DNA of 64,000 nucleotides from the NCBI GenBank assembly GCA_045630965.1, contig JAZQTU010000030.1, positions 62,001-126,000 of the forward strand, given 5' to 3'. The notes under the pieces are model-generated. The model was given only the letters and a program-made list of their open reading frames with translations, was not told the DNA's origin and searched no databases. This document shows, piece by piece, positions 46,939 through 56,577 of this stretch. Numbering within the stretch: position 1 is the first letter of the stretch; every line of letters starts with the position of its first letter. A program made the translations under genes and the position numbers. The stretch comes from HGM04593 sp045630965 (GTDB taxonomy: Bacteria > Bacteroidota > Bacteroidia > Bacteroidales > Bacteroidaceae).

Positions 46939-47688
46939 TTACTGCAAGCGGAATACAACCGGCAAAGTAAAGAATACGCGTACTGGCTTACCAGCCTGCT
47001 TACCGGGAGACCATTTTGGCATTCCCTCAACCACGCGCATAGCTTCCTTATCAAGATAGATATCACCAGAGCTCTTGAGCACCTCTACCTGCTGGATAGA
47101 ACCGTCCGAATTAACGACGAAACGGATGAATGCACGACCCTGTGAGTTGTTATCACGAGAAATTCTAGGATAATTGATATTGTCCTGAAGGTATTTCATC
47201 AAAGCCTTCATACCACCGGGGAACTCTGGCTGCTGCTCAACCACCTGGAATACCTGCTCTTCAACAACTTCCTCCTCAACGAAGATATTGGTGTTTTCTG
47301 AAATCTCAACAACCTCACCCATTTCTTCTATTGAAACAAGCTCGCTCTCTTCGATTTCAGCCTCATCTTCTACAATTTCGATGATATCAACAATCTTCTT
47401 GGCTTCGGGAGGTGGAGGAACAACCTTCTTCTCTGGAATTGTAAATGGAACCAAGATATCGATAGGAATATCAAGTGCCTGCTGTTGCACCTTCTTTTCC
47501 TTCTTCTCCTGTTTCTCAAAAGTTGTCCACTCAATAAAACAAAATGTAACAGCAAAGACTATTACAAAACCCATTAAAAGCCACATACCAGTGTGCTGCT
47601 CCAAGTTTACCTTTGGATTCTTCTTAACTTCAAGATTCAATTGAAGCTTTTCAGCATCCTTAACCTGCTGTTTCTGTTCTGTACTCAT
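46939..47688 (-). CDS. tonB: Energy transducer TonB
   Basis: Couples the inner-membrane proton motive force to TonB-dependent outer-membrane receptors. The 249-residue protein has a cytoplasmic tail, one membrane helix (about 33-52), and an acidic Glu/Val-rich periplasmic linker (about 85-145). The TonB C-terminal domain starts at QPEFPGGMKALMKYLQDNI, with SGDIYLDKEAMRVVEGMPKW and the end VVFRLQ. No exbB/exbD genes are adjacent. It could serve the thiamine receptor at 54298 or others. A -7 element TATTTTTG lies at 47726-47719. Confidence 0.94.
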   Translation of the reverse strand: MSTEQKQQVKDAEKLQLNLEVKKNPKVNLEQHTGMWLLMGFVIVFAVTFCFIEWTTFEKQEKKEKKVQQQALDIPIDILVPFTIPEKKVVPPPPEAKKIVDIIEIVEDEAEIEESELVSIEEMGEVVEISENTNIFVEEEVVEEQVFQVVEQQPEFPGGMKALMKYLQDNINYPRISRDNNSQGRAFIRFVVNSDGSIQQVEVLKSSGDIYLDKEAMRVVEGMPKWSPGKQAGKPVRVFFTLPVVFRLQ

Positions 47689-47884
47689 ATCTTAAATTTG
47701 TATATATTTTCTAATTCACAAAAATAGACAATATTTTTCAATACACACGATAAAAGAGATTTTTTTTTTATTTTAACATGAATTTTCTCTTGTCAGCAAC
47801 ATAAAATTATTTTTTTACCGTTATTACGATATACTACAAGTGGTTATTTTATCCGCTGAACGGGTATAGTAAACAAAAAAATAG

Positions 47885-47892
47885 TATCTTCG
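47885..47892 (+). promoter_or_regulatory. Promoter -7 element for porQ-cmk-ispH-pfkA
   Basis: TATCTTCG, 50 nt upstream of the GTG start. No good -33 match is seen at the usual distance. Confidence 0.45.
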
Positions 47893-47942
47893 CAAAGCAA
47901 TAGCCTACAGACATTTGCAAAACTACACAAATTATTGATAAA

Positions 47943-48920
47943 GTGAAATTCAGACACCTTATTTTTTATATATCGTTACTTTTACCTATCACACTGTCTG
48001 CGCAGGGCGGGGAATATACATTCAATTTCCTGAGCCTTCCTTATTCAGCCCACGCAACAGCTCTTGGAGGTGGCAACATTTCAGTCATTGATGACGACCT
48101 GACACTGGCAATGCACAATCCCGCATTGCTGGCAAATGTCAATGACAGGACAATAAACCTGACCTACATGTCATATATGAGTGACTGCAACGTTGGAGGC
48201 GCCGCATTCAACAAGACAATAGGAGATCGTTCCACCATTGCTGCATTTGCAAAATATGTAGATTACGGCAAGTTCGACGGATACACCGAAGACAATCTGT
48301 TCACAGGAACATTCACAGCAAAGGATATAGACCTGACTGTTACCTATAGCTACCTGCTTGGCGAACGTTGGAGCGGAGGCGTTTCGGGCAAATTCATCTA
48401 CTCAAAATATGAAAGCATGTATGCTTTGGGATTAGGAGTAGACCTTGGAATAAACTATTTTGATGCTGAAAAAGATTTCTCAATGTCATTCGTATGCAAG
48501 AATCTCGGAGGACAGATCAAGGCTTTCGAGGATAAACTTGGAACAATGCCAATGGACTTCCAGTTCGGTATCACCAAGAGATTCAATCATGCACCGATAC
48601 GACTTTCGGCACTGCTTTATAACCTCCACCGATGGAAAAGCGACGATTTCTACAATGCCGACGGCAGCAAGGATAACGCAGGAGAACTGATTCTCAAACA
48701 TTTCATCATAGGAGCAGACCTCCTTTTAGGAAAGAATTTCTACGTTGCTCTTGGCTACAACTACCGTGCGAGCCGAGAATTGTCGGCCAGCAAAAAGAGC
48801 CTTGACGGTATCAGCATTGGAGCCGGGCTTAATATTTATAAGGTAAAATTCAATGCTTCATACAGTAAACTGCACACATCGGCACACTCTTTGCTGTTCA
48901 ATCTTTCATATTCGCTTTGA
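47943..48920 (+). CDS. porQ: Type IX secretion system protein PorQ
   Basis: Outer-membrane beta-barrel of 325 residues belonging to PorQ, an accessory part of the type IX secretion/attachment machinery. Signal peptide 1-20 (ending LSA) is followed by the PorQ start GGEYTFNFLSLPYSAHATAL and GGGNISVIDDDLTLAMHNPA. The rest is alternating strands ending LLFNLSYSL. It starts with GTG at 47943. In Bacteroidota porQ commonly precedes cmk, as here. Its presence supports type IX export in this organism, and two proteins in this window (22283, 57807) carry matching C-terminal tails. Confidence 0.9.
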   Translation: MKFRHLIFYISLLLPITLSAQGGEYTFNFLSLPYSAHATALGGGNISVIDDDLTLAMHNPALLANVNDRTINLTYMSYMSDCNVGGAAFNKTIGDRSTIAAFAKYVDYGKFDGYTEDNLFTGTFTAKDIDLTVTYSYLLGERWSGGVSGKFIYSKYESMYALGLGVDLGINYFDAEKDFSMSFVCKNLGGQIKAFEDKLGTMPMDFQFGITKRFNHAPIRLSALLYNLHRWKSDDFYNADGSKDNAGELILKHFIIGADLLLGKNFYVALGYNYRASRELSASKKSLDGISIGAGLNIYKVKFNASYSKLHTSAHSLLFNLSYSL

Positions 48921-48977
48921 AGATGAAAGTTTTTTTTCTATCTTCACACAGAATATTCAAAAACAGTATACTGAATA

Positions 48978-49670
48978 ATGAAAAAGATTATAATAGCCAT
49001 TGACGGCTTCTCGTCATGCGGCAAGAGCACAATGGCAAAAGCGTTGGCACGCAATATCGGTTACCTTTATTTTGACAGTGGCGCCATGTACCGTGCAGTG
49101 GCATTATACTGCATGCAGAACGAGCTTGTCTATGACGGCAATATTGACAAGACCATGCTAAGCGAAAAGATAAAGGATATACGAATCACATTTGAAGTAG
49201 ACCCGGAGACAAAGAACTCCGTAACATATCTCAACGGAACAAACGTCGAACATGAGATACGCTCGCTCGAGGTTTCTCGCCTTGTAAGCCAGGTGGCAGC
49301 CATTGATTTTGTCCGCGAAGAGATGGTCGACCGTCAGCGCGAAATGGGAAAGGCAAAAGGTGTTGTCATGGATGGACGTGACATTGGCACGACTGTATTC
49401 CCTGATGCAGAGATGAAAGTTTTTGTTACCGCATCGGCCGAAGTACGTGCACAGCGCAGATATGATGAACTCACAGCACGAGGGGACAAAGCCAATTTCA
49501 ACGAGATTCTCGAAAACGTACAGCAGCGAGACCACATGGACCAGACACGTGAGATAAGCCCTTTGAAAAAGGCTGATGACGCCCTACTCCTTGACAACAG
49601 CAACCTCACACGAGAAGAGCAGATGAATTGGCTTATAGAGGTATTCAACAAACTAACACAGGAATGTTAA
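48978..49670 (+). CDS. cmk: Cytidylate kinase
   Basis: Phosphorylates CMP/dCMP with ATP. The 230-residue protein shows the P-loop AIDGFSSCGKSTMAKALA at the N-terminus, the FDSGAMYRAVALY acceptor region, VVMDGRDIGTTVFPDAEMKV and the lid-region Arg residues in RRYDELTARG. It is the second gene of porQ-cmk-ispH-pfkA, 57 nt after porQ, and overlaps ispH by 7 nt. Confidence 0.97.
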   Translation: MKKIIIAIDGFSSCGKSTMAKALARNIGYLYFDSGAMYRAVALYCMQNELVYDGNIDKTMLSEKIKDIRITFEVDPETKNSVTYLNGTNVEHEIRSLEVSRLVSQVAAIDFVREEMVDRQREMGKAKGVVMDGRDIGTTVFPDAEMKVFVTASAEVRAQRRYDELTARGDKANFNEILENVQQRDHMDQTREISPLKKADDALLLDNSNLTREEQMNWLIEVFNKLTQEC

Positions 49671-50542
49671 AAATAGAGATTGATGAACATTCAGGTTTCT
49701 GCTTCGGCGTAACAACAGCCATAAAGAAAGCCGAGGAAGAATTGCAGAAGGGTGGAACGCTCTACTGCCTTGGAGACATTGTACACAACAGCATAGAATG
49801 TGACAGACTCAAGCGAATGGGACTTGTAACCATCAATCACGAAACATTCGCACAACTTCACAATGCAAAAGTGCTGCTCCGTGCTCATGGCGAACCCCCA
49901 CAGACATATGAGACTGCCCAGAGAAACAATCTCGAGCTTATTGACGCCACATGTCCTGTCGTGCTCAAACTGCAACAACGCATAAAGAACAAATGGCAGG
50001 AGACGAAAGAGCAGGAGAGACAAATCATCATACACGGACAGGCTGGACATGCCGAAGTCCTGGGACTTGTCGGACAGACCCATGGCGAAGCCATTGTAGT
50101 GGAGAACACATCCCAACTCGACCGCATATCCAAGGAGAAGGACACATATATATATTCACAGACAACAAAGTCACTTGAAGGCTACAAGACCATTGTTGCT
50201 GCCATCAAAGAGCGCATAGACGATGACAAGACATGCGAATCCTTCAACACCGTATGTGGACAGGTTGCCAACAGGATGAACGGTATCGGAGAATTTGCCA
50301 AGAACCATCAACTGATATTCTTTGTTTGCGGAAGAAAGAGCTCGAACGGCAAGATTCTTTACAATGAATGCAAGAAGTTAAATGAGAATGTACACCAGAT
50401 TGAAGGCCCCGAAGACATTGATTTTTTACTAACAGAAAACATTGAGACCATAGGGATTTGCGGAGCCACCTCCACCCCTAAATGGCTCATGGAAAACTGC
50501 AAAAAAGCTATAATTAACCATCATAATAACAAGACATCATGA
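49664..50542 (+). CDS. ispH: 4-hydroxy-3-methylbut-2-enyl diphosphate reductase
   Basis: Last step of the MEP isoprenoid pathway, yielding IPP and DMAPP. A 292-residue iron-sulfur enzyme with the three cluster cysteines in SGFCFGV, DATCPVV and FNTVCGQ, and active-site histidines in DIVHNS and LRAHGEP. The Glu of the GHAEVLGL loop is also present. ATG at 49664 overlaps the cmk stop, giving the family start MLKIEIDEHSGFCFGV; the longer reading frame is inside cmk. Confidence 0.97.
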   Translation: MLKIEIDEHSGFCFGVTTAIKKAEEELQKGGTLYCLGDIVHNSIECDRLKRMGLVTINHETFAQLHNAKVLLRAHGEPPQTYETAQRNNLELIDATCPVVLKLQQRIKNKWQETKEQERQIIIHGQAGHAEVLGLVGQTHGEAIVVENTSQLDRISKEKDTYIYSQTTKSLEGYKTIVAAIKERIDDDKTCESFNTVCGQVANRMNGIGEFAKNHQLIFFVCGRKSSNGKILYNECKKLNENVHQIEGPEDIDFLLTENIETIGICGATSTPKWLMENCKKAIINHHNNKTS

Positions 50543-51525
50543 AAAACAAGATTCGTTGCATTGGAATACTCACATCAGGAGGTGATGCACCAGGTATGAA
50601 CGCAGCTATCCGCGCTGTCACCCGCGCATGTATCTACCACGATATCAAGGTAAAAGCAATTTACCGTGGATACAAGGGACTGATTACAGGTGAAATCAAG
50701 GAATTCAAGACCGAGAACGTAAGTAACATCATCCAGCGAGGCGGTACTATCCTCAAGACAAGCCGTTGCGATGAGTTCAAGACCGAAGAGGGACGCGCAA
50801 AGGCATACGAGACCCTGCAGAAAGAGGGCATCGACGCATTGGTGGTCATTGGAGGCGACGGTACAATTACCGGTGCATACAATCTTGCTCGTGAGCATGA
50901 TATACCATGTATCGCCTTGCCCGGTACAATAGACAACGACCTTTACGGCACAGACACCACAATCGGCTACGACACTGCCCTTAACACCATCATGGAATGT
51001 GTCGACAAAATTCGCGACACAGCATCTTCGCATGAACGTCTGTTCATTGTAGAGGTAATGGGACGCGACGCAGGTTTCCTTGCTCTCAACGGAACAATTG
51101 CCACAGGTGCCGAAGCATGCGTTTTGCCAGAAATAGACCCTGAGTTCGAAAGAATAAACCAGTTCATCGCCAACGGTCTTCGCCGCACAAAGAGCAGCAG
51201 TATTGTACTTTTTGCCGAAGGCCGTGAAAAGGACTACAACATTATGGAGGTGGCCGAAGGCATGCGCCAGCGTTTCCCCGAACTTGATGTACGCGTTTCC
51301 ATCCTTGGTTACTTGCAACGTGGAGGAAGCCCTACTGCTAATGACCGTATTCTCGCTAGCCGCCTCGGTGTTGCAGCCATTGACGCCCTGCTCGAAGGTC
51401 AGCGTAATGTAATGATTGGTTTGAGAAACAATGAACTTGTATACGTTCCGTTCACTAAGGCGATAAAGGATGACAAGCCTATTGACCGTGAGACAGTACG
51501 TGCACAGGAGATACTTGCATCATAA
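50539..51525 (+). CDS. pfkA: ATP-dependent 6-phosphofructokinase
   Basis: Irreversible glycolytic enzyme making fructose 1,6-bisphosphate. It has 328 residues, the bacterial ATP-type length. LTSGGDAPGMNAAIR begins the protein. GGDGT at 105-109 has Gly108, which permits ATP, and PGTIDND at 128-134 has Gly129 where PPi enzymes have Lys. The pair with the PPi-type enzyme at 19670 is therefore clear. ATGA overlap with ispH; a strong hairpin follows at 51540. Confidence 0.97.
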   Translation: MKNKIRCIGILTSGGDAPGMNAAIRAVTRACIYHDIKVKAIYRGYKGLITGEIKEFKTENVSNIIQRGGTILKTSRCDEFKTEEGRAKAYETLQKEGIDALVVIGGDGTITGAYNLAREHDIPCIALPGTIDNDLYGTDTTIGYDTALNTIMECVDKIRDTASSHERLFIVEVMGRDAGFLALNGTIATGAEACVLPEIDPEFERINQFIANGLRRTKSSSIVLFAEGREKDYNIMEVAEGMRQRFPELDVRVSILGYLQRGGSPTANDRILASRLGVAAIDALLEGQRNVMIGLRNNELVYVPFTKAIKDDKPIDRETVRAQEILAS

Positions 51526-51539
51526 TAACTGAAGCACAC

Positions 51540-51577
51540 ACAAATGAAGGACATGCTTATGCATGTCCTTCATTTGT
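51540..51577. terminator. Bidirectional terminator hairpin, pfkA / cyclo-ligase
   Basis: Perfect 17-bp stem ACAAATGAAGGACATGC / GCATGTCCTTCATTTGT with a TTAT loop. It starts 14 nt after pfkA. The right arm includes the last codons and stop of the leftward cyclo-ligase gene (ends 51570), so that gene ends inside the hairpin. Confidence 0.8.
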
Positions 51578-52109
51578 ATATTACAGTATCCATTTTTATA
51601 TCATGTTCCTCTTGCGGCAGATTCTCCACCACCTGCACTGCATAGCATACACCTATCTTATGCGCACGGAAACCCTCCTGTGACATATATTTGTCATAAT
51701 ATCCCTTGCCACGTCCCATTCTTGCCCCATTACAAGTAAATGCGACTCCGGGAACAAGCATAAGATCTATTTCCCAAGGCTCGACAAGAGGAGTATTACA
51801 AGGTTCATTTATTCCATAGGCTCCAGTATGCATATCTGCTGCAGAAAAACAGTAGAACTGCATCACATCACCCTCGACACGAGGAAGAGCCACTGTCATG
51901 ACAGAAGAGAGTTCCGTTATAAGTTCTGATATCTGCGGTTCATCATGCAATGGAGAAAAGAGCGCCACAACCTTTGCACCAGACACCACGATATGCTCTC
52001 TTACTGAAGAAACGATAGCACACGAAGCTACATCTTTCGCTTCGGTTGTCATTGCATGCAACTTTGCCCTCACCTCTTTTCTTAATTCTTTCTTGTCAAT
52101 TACCACCAT
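51570..52109 (-). CDS. 5-formyltetrahydrofolate cyclo-ligase
   Basis: ATP-dependent conversion of 5-formyl-THF to 5,10-methenyl-THF, a folate repair enzyme. The 179-residue protein has the N-terminal basic helix KKELRKEVRAKLHAM, the middle VALPRVEGDVMQFY, and the signature LMLVPGVAFTCNGARMGRGKGYYDKY with the nucleotide-binding glycines. Its start overlaps the end of meaB by 14 nt. Its stop is inside the terminator hairpin. Confidence 0.94.
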   Translation of the reverse strand: MVVIDKKELRKEVRAKLHAMTTEAKDVASCAIVSSVREHIVVSGAKVVALFSPLHDEPQISELITELSSVMTVALPRVEGDVMQFYCFSAADMHTGAYGINEPCNTPLVEPWEIDLMLVPGVAFTCNGARMGRGKGYYDKYMSQEGFRAHKIGVCYAVQVVENLPQEEHDIKMDTVIYK

Positions 52110-53205
52110 TCTTTATATCATCGTAAAATTCCATAACCTTACCAGCAGCAGCAAATGATGTCATTTTACCGGCAAACAACAGTTGTTCATGTTTTTTCAT
52201 AATATCCTCCATACCTGGAGCATTATAGAAACGCATTCTCAATTGTTCTTCAAGAGTCTCGTATAACCAATAACGCTGTTGCTCGTTTCGGCGAATGTCA
52301 AACACACCGTTACCCTTTACATATTTGACATACTCCATTATCATATCCCAAACCTCCTTGATACCGATATCAAAGAACCCCGAATATGTCAGAACCGAAG
52401 GACGTATGCCACTTGCCGGCATAGGGAACAACTGCAAAGCGTTGCGATAATGCACTGCTGCACGTCGTGCAGCATCCACATTGTCACCGTCAGCCTTGTT
52501 TATAACAATACCGTCTGCCATCTCCATGATACCGCGTTTTATACCCTGCAGTTCATCACCGGCACCGGCTATTTGTATAAGAAGAAAAAAATCGACCATT
52601 GAGCAGACTGCAGTCTCACTCTGCCCCACTCCAACTGTTTCCACAAATATTGTATCATACCCGGCAGCCTCGCACAATATTATAGTTTCACGTGTCTTGC
52701 GTGCCACACCTCCAAGCGACCCGGCCGAAGCACTCGGACGTATGAAAGCGCGGGGATGCATTGCCAATCGCTCCATGCGTGTCTTGTCACCAAGAATACT
52801 ACCCTTGCTCCGCTCACTACTAGGATCTACAGCCAGAACAGCCAGTTTACCACCGGTACATGACAATACATGCATTCCAAAAGCATCAATTGAGGTACTC
52901 TTGCCTGCCCCGGGCACACCTGTTATACCCACACGGACCGATTTACCGGAATATGGCAAACAACGTTCAACAACCTCCTGCGCTACAGCCTGATGTTCCG
53001 GCAGGACACTCTCCACAAGCGTAACAGCACGGCTCAACACAGTCACATCACCGCGCAGTATACCCTCGACATAATCGTCCACCGAGAGTTGTGTTGCACG
53101 CTTACGCCGCAACTGCGAAAGGTAGGGATTTACCGCTCCAAGAGGTTCTACCCCCTCATTGACCTTCAGCCCCTTGTATGCCTTGTCATTTTCGGGATGT
53201 TCCAT
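52096..53205 (-). CDS. meaB: Methylmalonyl-CoA mutase-associated GTPase MeaB
   Basis: G-protein chaperone that guards and loads cobalamin on methylmalonyl-CoA mutase, an enzyme of succinate-to-propionate conversion. The 369-residue protein shows the P-loop GITGVPGAGKST, AVDPSSERSKGSILGDKTRM, the switch region ETVGVGQSETAV and the base-recognition NKADGDN. A C-terminal dimerisation part follows. The mutase genes are not in the window. It overlaps the cyclo-ligase gene by 14 nt. It implies a B12-dependent propionate pathway in this organism. Confidence 0.96.
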   Translation of the reverse strand: MEHPENDKAYKGLKVNEGVEPLGAVNPYLSQLRRKRATQLSVDDYVEGILRGDVTVLSRAVTLVESVLPEHQAVAQEVVERCLPYSGKSVRVGITGVPGAGKSTSIDAFGMHVLSCTGGKLAVLAVDPSSERSKGSILGDKTRMERLAMHPRAFIRPSASAGSLGGVARKTRETIILCEAAGYDTIFVETVGVGQSETAVCSMVDFFLLIQIAGAGDELQGIKRGIMEMADGIVINKADGDNVDAARRAAVHYRNALQLFPMPASGIRPSVLTYSGFFDIGIKEVWDMIMEYVKYVKGNGVFDIRRNEQQRYWLYETLEEQLRMRFYNAPGMEDIMKKHEQLLFAGKMTSFAAAGKVMEFYDDIKNGGN

Positions 53206-53244
53206 AACACAAACTTTATTGCGAAGATATGAATTATAAGATGT

Positions 53245-53288
53245 AAAAACAACAAGGTCACCGAAAAAACGGTGACCTTGTTGTTTTT
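53245..53288 (-). terminator. Terminator after the DUF3332 gene
   Basis: Perfect 19-bp stem (53245-53263 with 53270-53288) with an A6 loop and flanking A/T runs. It begins 14 nt after the DUF3332 stop. Confidence 0.8.
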
Positions 53289-53302
53289 ATTAATAGTGCA
53301 AT

Positions 53303-53845
53303 TTACTTGTTCATTGCAAAATTGTTGTTCATGTACATGCGTGCCATGTCAATACCCTCTGCATCAAGAGCGATATCCATTACATTGCCGTCCATGAGGA
53401 ACAACTGAGCATTGTTGTCATCTACAATCTTGATAAGCTCCATTGACTGATTGTTATATTCAGCGCTCCAGATCTGAGTAGCCTCATCAAATACAAGATT
53501 CATTGATGTAGCACCGTCTGTAAGGTTGTAACCGTTCTCCATTGCTGTAATTTCAACAGTCTGACCTTCGCTATTCTTTACAATCTGCTTCTCACCTACA
53601 TTTGCAATAGTAGTCTTGCCAGTCCAGAACTCGATTGAGTTAAGAACTACAGCGTCAACAAAGATACTGATCTGATATACTGGTACAATGTGGCATGCCA
53701 AGAAGATAAGCTCATTCACAAACTTGTTGCCGATACCCTCATTCCAATTCTTGATTTTGTTTGTCAACTGGAAAGAACCGATACAAGAAGAGAACATAAT
53801 AGTTGCAGCAAGCAACAAAGCTGAAAATTTAAAAGTCTTTTTCAT
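53303..53845 (-). CDS. DUF3332-family lipoprotein
   Basis: A 180-residue protein of unknown function. The lipobox MFSSC (Cys21) is followed by the family start IGSFQLTNKIKNWNEGIGNK and a hydrophobic stretch (about 43-68) that may be a membrane segment. The C-terminal half is acidic and beta-rich, ending ARMYMNNNFAMNK. It is a single gene with its own terminator, unrelated to meaB downstream. Confidence 0.87.
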   Translation of the reverse strand: MKKTFKFSALLLAATIMFSSCIGSFQLTNKIKNWNEGIGNKFVNELIFLACHIVPVYQISIFVDAVVLNSIEFWTGKTTIANVGEKQIVKNSEGQTVEITAMENGYNLTDGATSMNLVFDEATQIWSAEYNNQSMELIKIVDDNNAQLFLMDGNVMDIALDAEGIDMARMYMNNNFAMNK

Positions 53846-54059
53846 AATCTTGAATATTTAGGTTAATGATTATAGTGTCGTAGCATTACTTTACCGCTTA
53901 CGGTACGTGCAAAATTATCAAAATTTCAATAAAAAAAACATTTTGGACCATTTTTTTTAATATTTGAATAAAAAAAAACGACATATGACACCATAAGGAT
54001 GTTTTTACATCCTTTTTGCAATTGCCATAATGATTGGTTAAGAATAAGATAGCAAAAAA

Positions 54060-54091
54060 TTTGCGTGTTTCAACATATTGCACTACCTTCG
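54060..54091 (+). promoter_or_regulatory. Promoter of the thiamine operon
   Basis: TTTG at 54060-54063 and TACCTTCG at 54084-54091 are separated by 20 nt, a good Bacteroides match. Transcription would begin just ahead of the riboswitch. The 452-nt gap 53846-54297 otherwise holds only AT-rich DNA, the riboswitch and a leader hairpin. Confidence 0.75.
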
Positions 54092-54103
54092 CACCAGATT
54101 TCA

Positions 54104-54182
54104 AATACGGGGTGCCTTAATACATGGGCTGAGATCATACCCAAGAACCTGATCCGGGTAATGCCGGCGTAGGAAGATAGTC
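54104..54182 (+). promoter_or_regulatory. TPP riboswitch (THI element)
   Basis: The conserved parts of a thiamine pyrophosphate aptamer are present in order: ACGGGGTGCC (54107-54116), GGGCTGAGATCATACCC (54126-54142, holding CTGAGA), GAACCTGATCCGGGTAATGC and GGCGTAGGAAG. It sits between a promoter and a TonB receptor gene and should lower expression when TPP is abundant. A stem GGAGCATG / CATGCTCC (54243-54250 with 54270-54277) with a T-rich loop lies between the aptamer and the start codon and may be part of the expression platform. Confidence 0.96.
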
Positions 54183-54297
54183 GATATACACATTCCAAAG
54201 TATTCGACGTACAGGAAAAATCCCCATTTTCTGTTTAACCACGGAGCATGGCGATTTTTTTTATTTTTCACATGCTCCATAAATTTTTGGAATTGCA

Positions 54298-56529
54298 ATG
54301 AAAAAGAGAACATTGCTTGGCAGCCTTCTACTGGTTGCCATGACAACTGCGTCACATGCGCAGAAGAATTGGAGTGACAGCACGCTTGTAAGCTTGCAGG
54401 AAGTCGAGATTATGTCAACAAGAGCTACAGAAAGTACTCCTGTCGCATTCACAAACATCAGCAGGGAAGAATTGGAGAAACTGAACAGCGGAGTCGACCT
54501 GCCCTACCTTATTTCGGCTACGCCGAGCGCCGTTGCCACAAGTGATGCCGGAGCAGGCATAGGATATACAAGCCTAAGAATACGCGGCACCGATGCAACA
54601 CGCATAAACGTAACAGCAAACGGCATTCCAGTCAATGACTCCGAAAGCCACAACGTCTTTTGGGTCAACATGCCCGACCTTGCTTCATCGGTAAAAGACA
54701 TTCAGATACAGCGCGGTGTTGGCACATCAACCAACGGTGCAGGAGCTTTTGGAGCGAGCATAAACATAAAGACAAGTGATTTCAACACCTTGCCGTATGC
54801 AGGATTTACAGCATCGGCCGGTTCGTTCGGCACACACAAGGAAACACTGCGCGCCGGTACTGGAATCATAGCCGACCGCTGGTCACTCGACCTTCGTTTG
54901 TCAAATATCGGCAGTAACGGCTACATTGAACGCGCAAAGACAAACCTCAACTCGTACTATATGCAGGGAGCATACTACGGAGAAAATACCAGCGTACGCC
55001 TAATAAGTTTTTCAGGAGCCGAAGAGACATATCACGCATGGAACTACGCGAGCAAGGAAGAAATGAAACTGTACGGACGTCGCTACAATAGTTGTGGATA
55101 TATGTTCACTGACGGGAACGGCAAAGACCATTATTATGAAAACCAGACCGACAACTATATACAACATAACATACATCTGCTTGCCGACCACCATTTCAAC
55201 AAGTTCCTAAGCCTGAATGTAGGCCTGCATTACACCAAAGGAGACGGTTATTATCAGGAATACAAAAGTGGCAGAAAACTTGTCGAGTATGCATTGCCTA
55301 CATATATCATTGACGGCAACGAGGTAAAGAAAAGCGATCTTGTGCGCAAGAAAGCCATGGACAACCACTTTGGTGGCGGTATATTCTCCCTAACATACAG
55401 CAACAGGAACATAAACGCCTCATTAGGTGGAGGTGCCAACAGATATTCAGGCAAGCACTTCGGCAACGTACTGTGGGTCAAGAACTACATCGGTGAGATT
55501 GTGCCCGACCACGAATACTACCGCAATGATGGTGCCAAGAATGACATGAACATTTACCTGAAAGCCGATTGGCGTGCAATCAACAGCCTGAATGTATATG
55601 CCGACCTACAGTATCGCCATATAGGTTATACGATAAAAGGAGAAAATGACAAATGGAATGATGCAACAAACAGCCTACAGCACCTTGATATAAACGAGAA
55701 GTTTGATTTTTTCAATCCTAAGGCAGGTCTTTCATGGCAAGTAGACCGACGAAACCGTCTTTTCGGTTCAGTGAGCATGGCACACAAAGAACCCACACGC
55801 AACAACTACACCGACGGCAAGCTGCATGAGCACCCGAAGGCGGAAAGACTCATCGATTATGAGTTGGGCTATACATTCAACAGCCGCCTTATACATGCCG
55901 GAGCAAACCTCTATTTCATGGATTACAAAGATCAGCTAGTATTGACAGGTGAACTGAACGAGATTGGCGAACCGCTTGCAACCAACATCCCCGACAGCTA
56001 CCGCGCAGGAATTGAAATGACTGCCGGCATATCACTGCCATTCGGTTTGTCATGGGACATCAATGCAACATTCAGCCGAAACAGAATCAAAGAGTTTACC
56101 GAGGTATTGTATGACGACAACACTTACGAACGTTGGGATATTGAATACAAGGAGACACCAATAGCCTTTTCTCCAGACATAATTGCAAACAGCAATATAG
56201 CCTACAGGTGGCACGGCCTCGAAGCATCCTTCCAGTCACAGTTTGTCAGCAAACAATACATGAGTAATACAGCACAAGAAGAGCATGCCCTCGACGCATA
56301 TTTTATCAACAACCTGCGCCTGTCATATACATTCAAGTTCAAAGGTGTGAAAAGCCTTACCGTTGGCACTACGATATACAACATCTTCAATGAAGAATAC
56401 GAAAACAACGGATATGCAGGTAGCGGATACTACACCGATGAGAATGGTACACGTCAACGCTACAACTACGCCGGTTATGCAGCTCAGGCTGGTATAAATG
56501 CCCTTGGACACGTGAATATAGAATTCTAA
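54298..56529 (+). CDS. TonB-dependent receptor, predicted thiamine uptake
   Basis: Outer-membrane receptor of 743 residues. Signal peptide 1-21 (ending SHA), then the plug domain (about 30-150) with LQEVEIMSTRATESTPVAF, GYTSLRIRGTDATRINVTAN and IQIQRGVGTSTNGAGAFGAS, then the 22-strand barrel ending ALGHVNIEF. It lacks the N-terminal carboxypeptidase-like extension of SusC proteins and has no SusD partner. The TPP riboswitch upstream and the two thiamine genes downstream make thiamine (or a phosphate or precursor of it) the likely ligand. The PnuT-like transporter gene follows after 48 nt. Confidence 0.93.
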   Translation: MKKRTLLGSLLLVAMTTASHAQKNWSDSTLVSLQEVEIMSTRATESTPVAFTNISREELEKLNSGVDLPYLISATPSAVATSDAGAGIGYTSLRIRGTDATRINVTANGIPVNDSESHNVFWVNMPDLASSVKDIQIQRGVGTSTNGAGAFGASINIKTSDFNTLPYAGFTASAGSFGTHKETLRAGTGIIADRWSLDLRLSNIGSNGYIERAKTNLNSYYMQGAYYGENTSVRLISFSGAEETYHAWNYASKEEMKLYGRRYNSCGYMFTDGNGKDHYYENQTDNYIQHNIHLLADHHFNKFLSLNVGLHYTKGDGYYQEYKSGRKLVEYALPTYIIDGNEVKKSDLVRKKAMDNHFGGGIFSLTYSNRNINASLGGGANRYSGKHFGNVLWVKNYIGEIVPDHEYYRNDGAKNDMNIYLKADWRAINSLNVYADLQYRHIGYTIKGENDKWNDATNSLQHLDINEKFDFFNPKAGLSWQVDRRNRLFGSVSMAHKEPTRNNYTDGKLHEHPKAERLIDYELGYTFNSRLIHAGANLYFMDYKDQLVLTGELNEIGEPLATNIPDSYRAGIEMTAGISLPFGLSWDINATFSRNRIKEFTEVLYDDNTYERWDIEYKETPIAFSPDIIANSNIAYRWHGLEASFQSQFVSKQYMSNTAQEEHALDAYFINNLRLSYTFKFKGVKSLTVGTTIYNIFNEEYENNGYAGSGYYTDENGTRQRYNYAGYAAQAGINALGHVNIEF

Positions 56530-56577
56530 AACAGGAAACGGATAACATAAGACTTTTTACCTTTCATTTTGACAAAG

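Noticed and set aside
54298..56529. SusC-type reading of the TonB receptor
   Set aside because: It lacks the N-terminal extension and a SusD partner, and the riboswitch context indicates thiamine.
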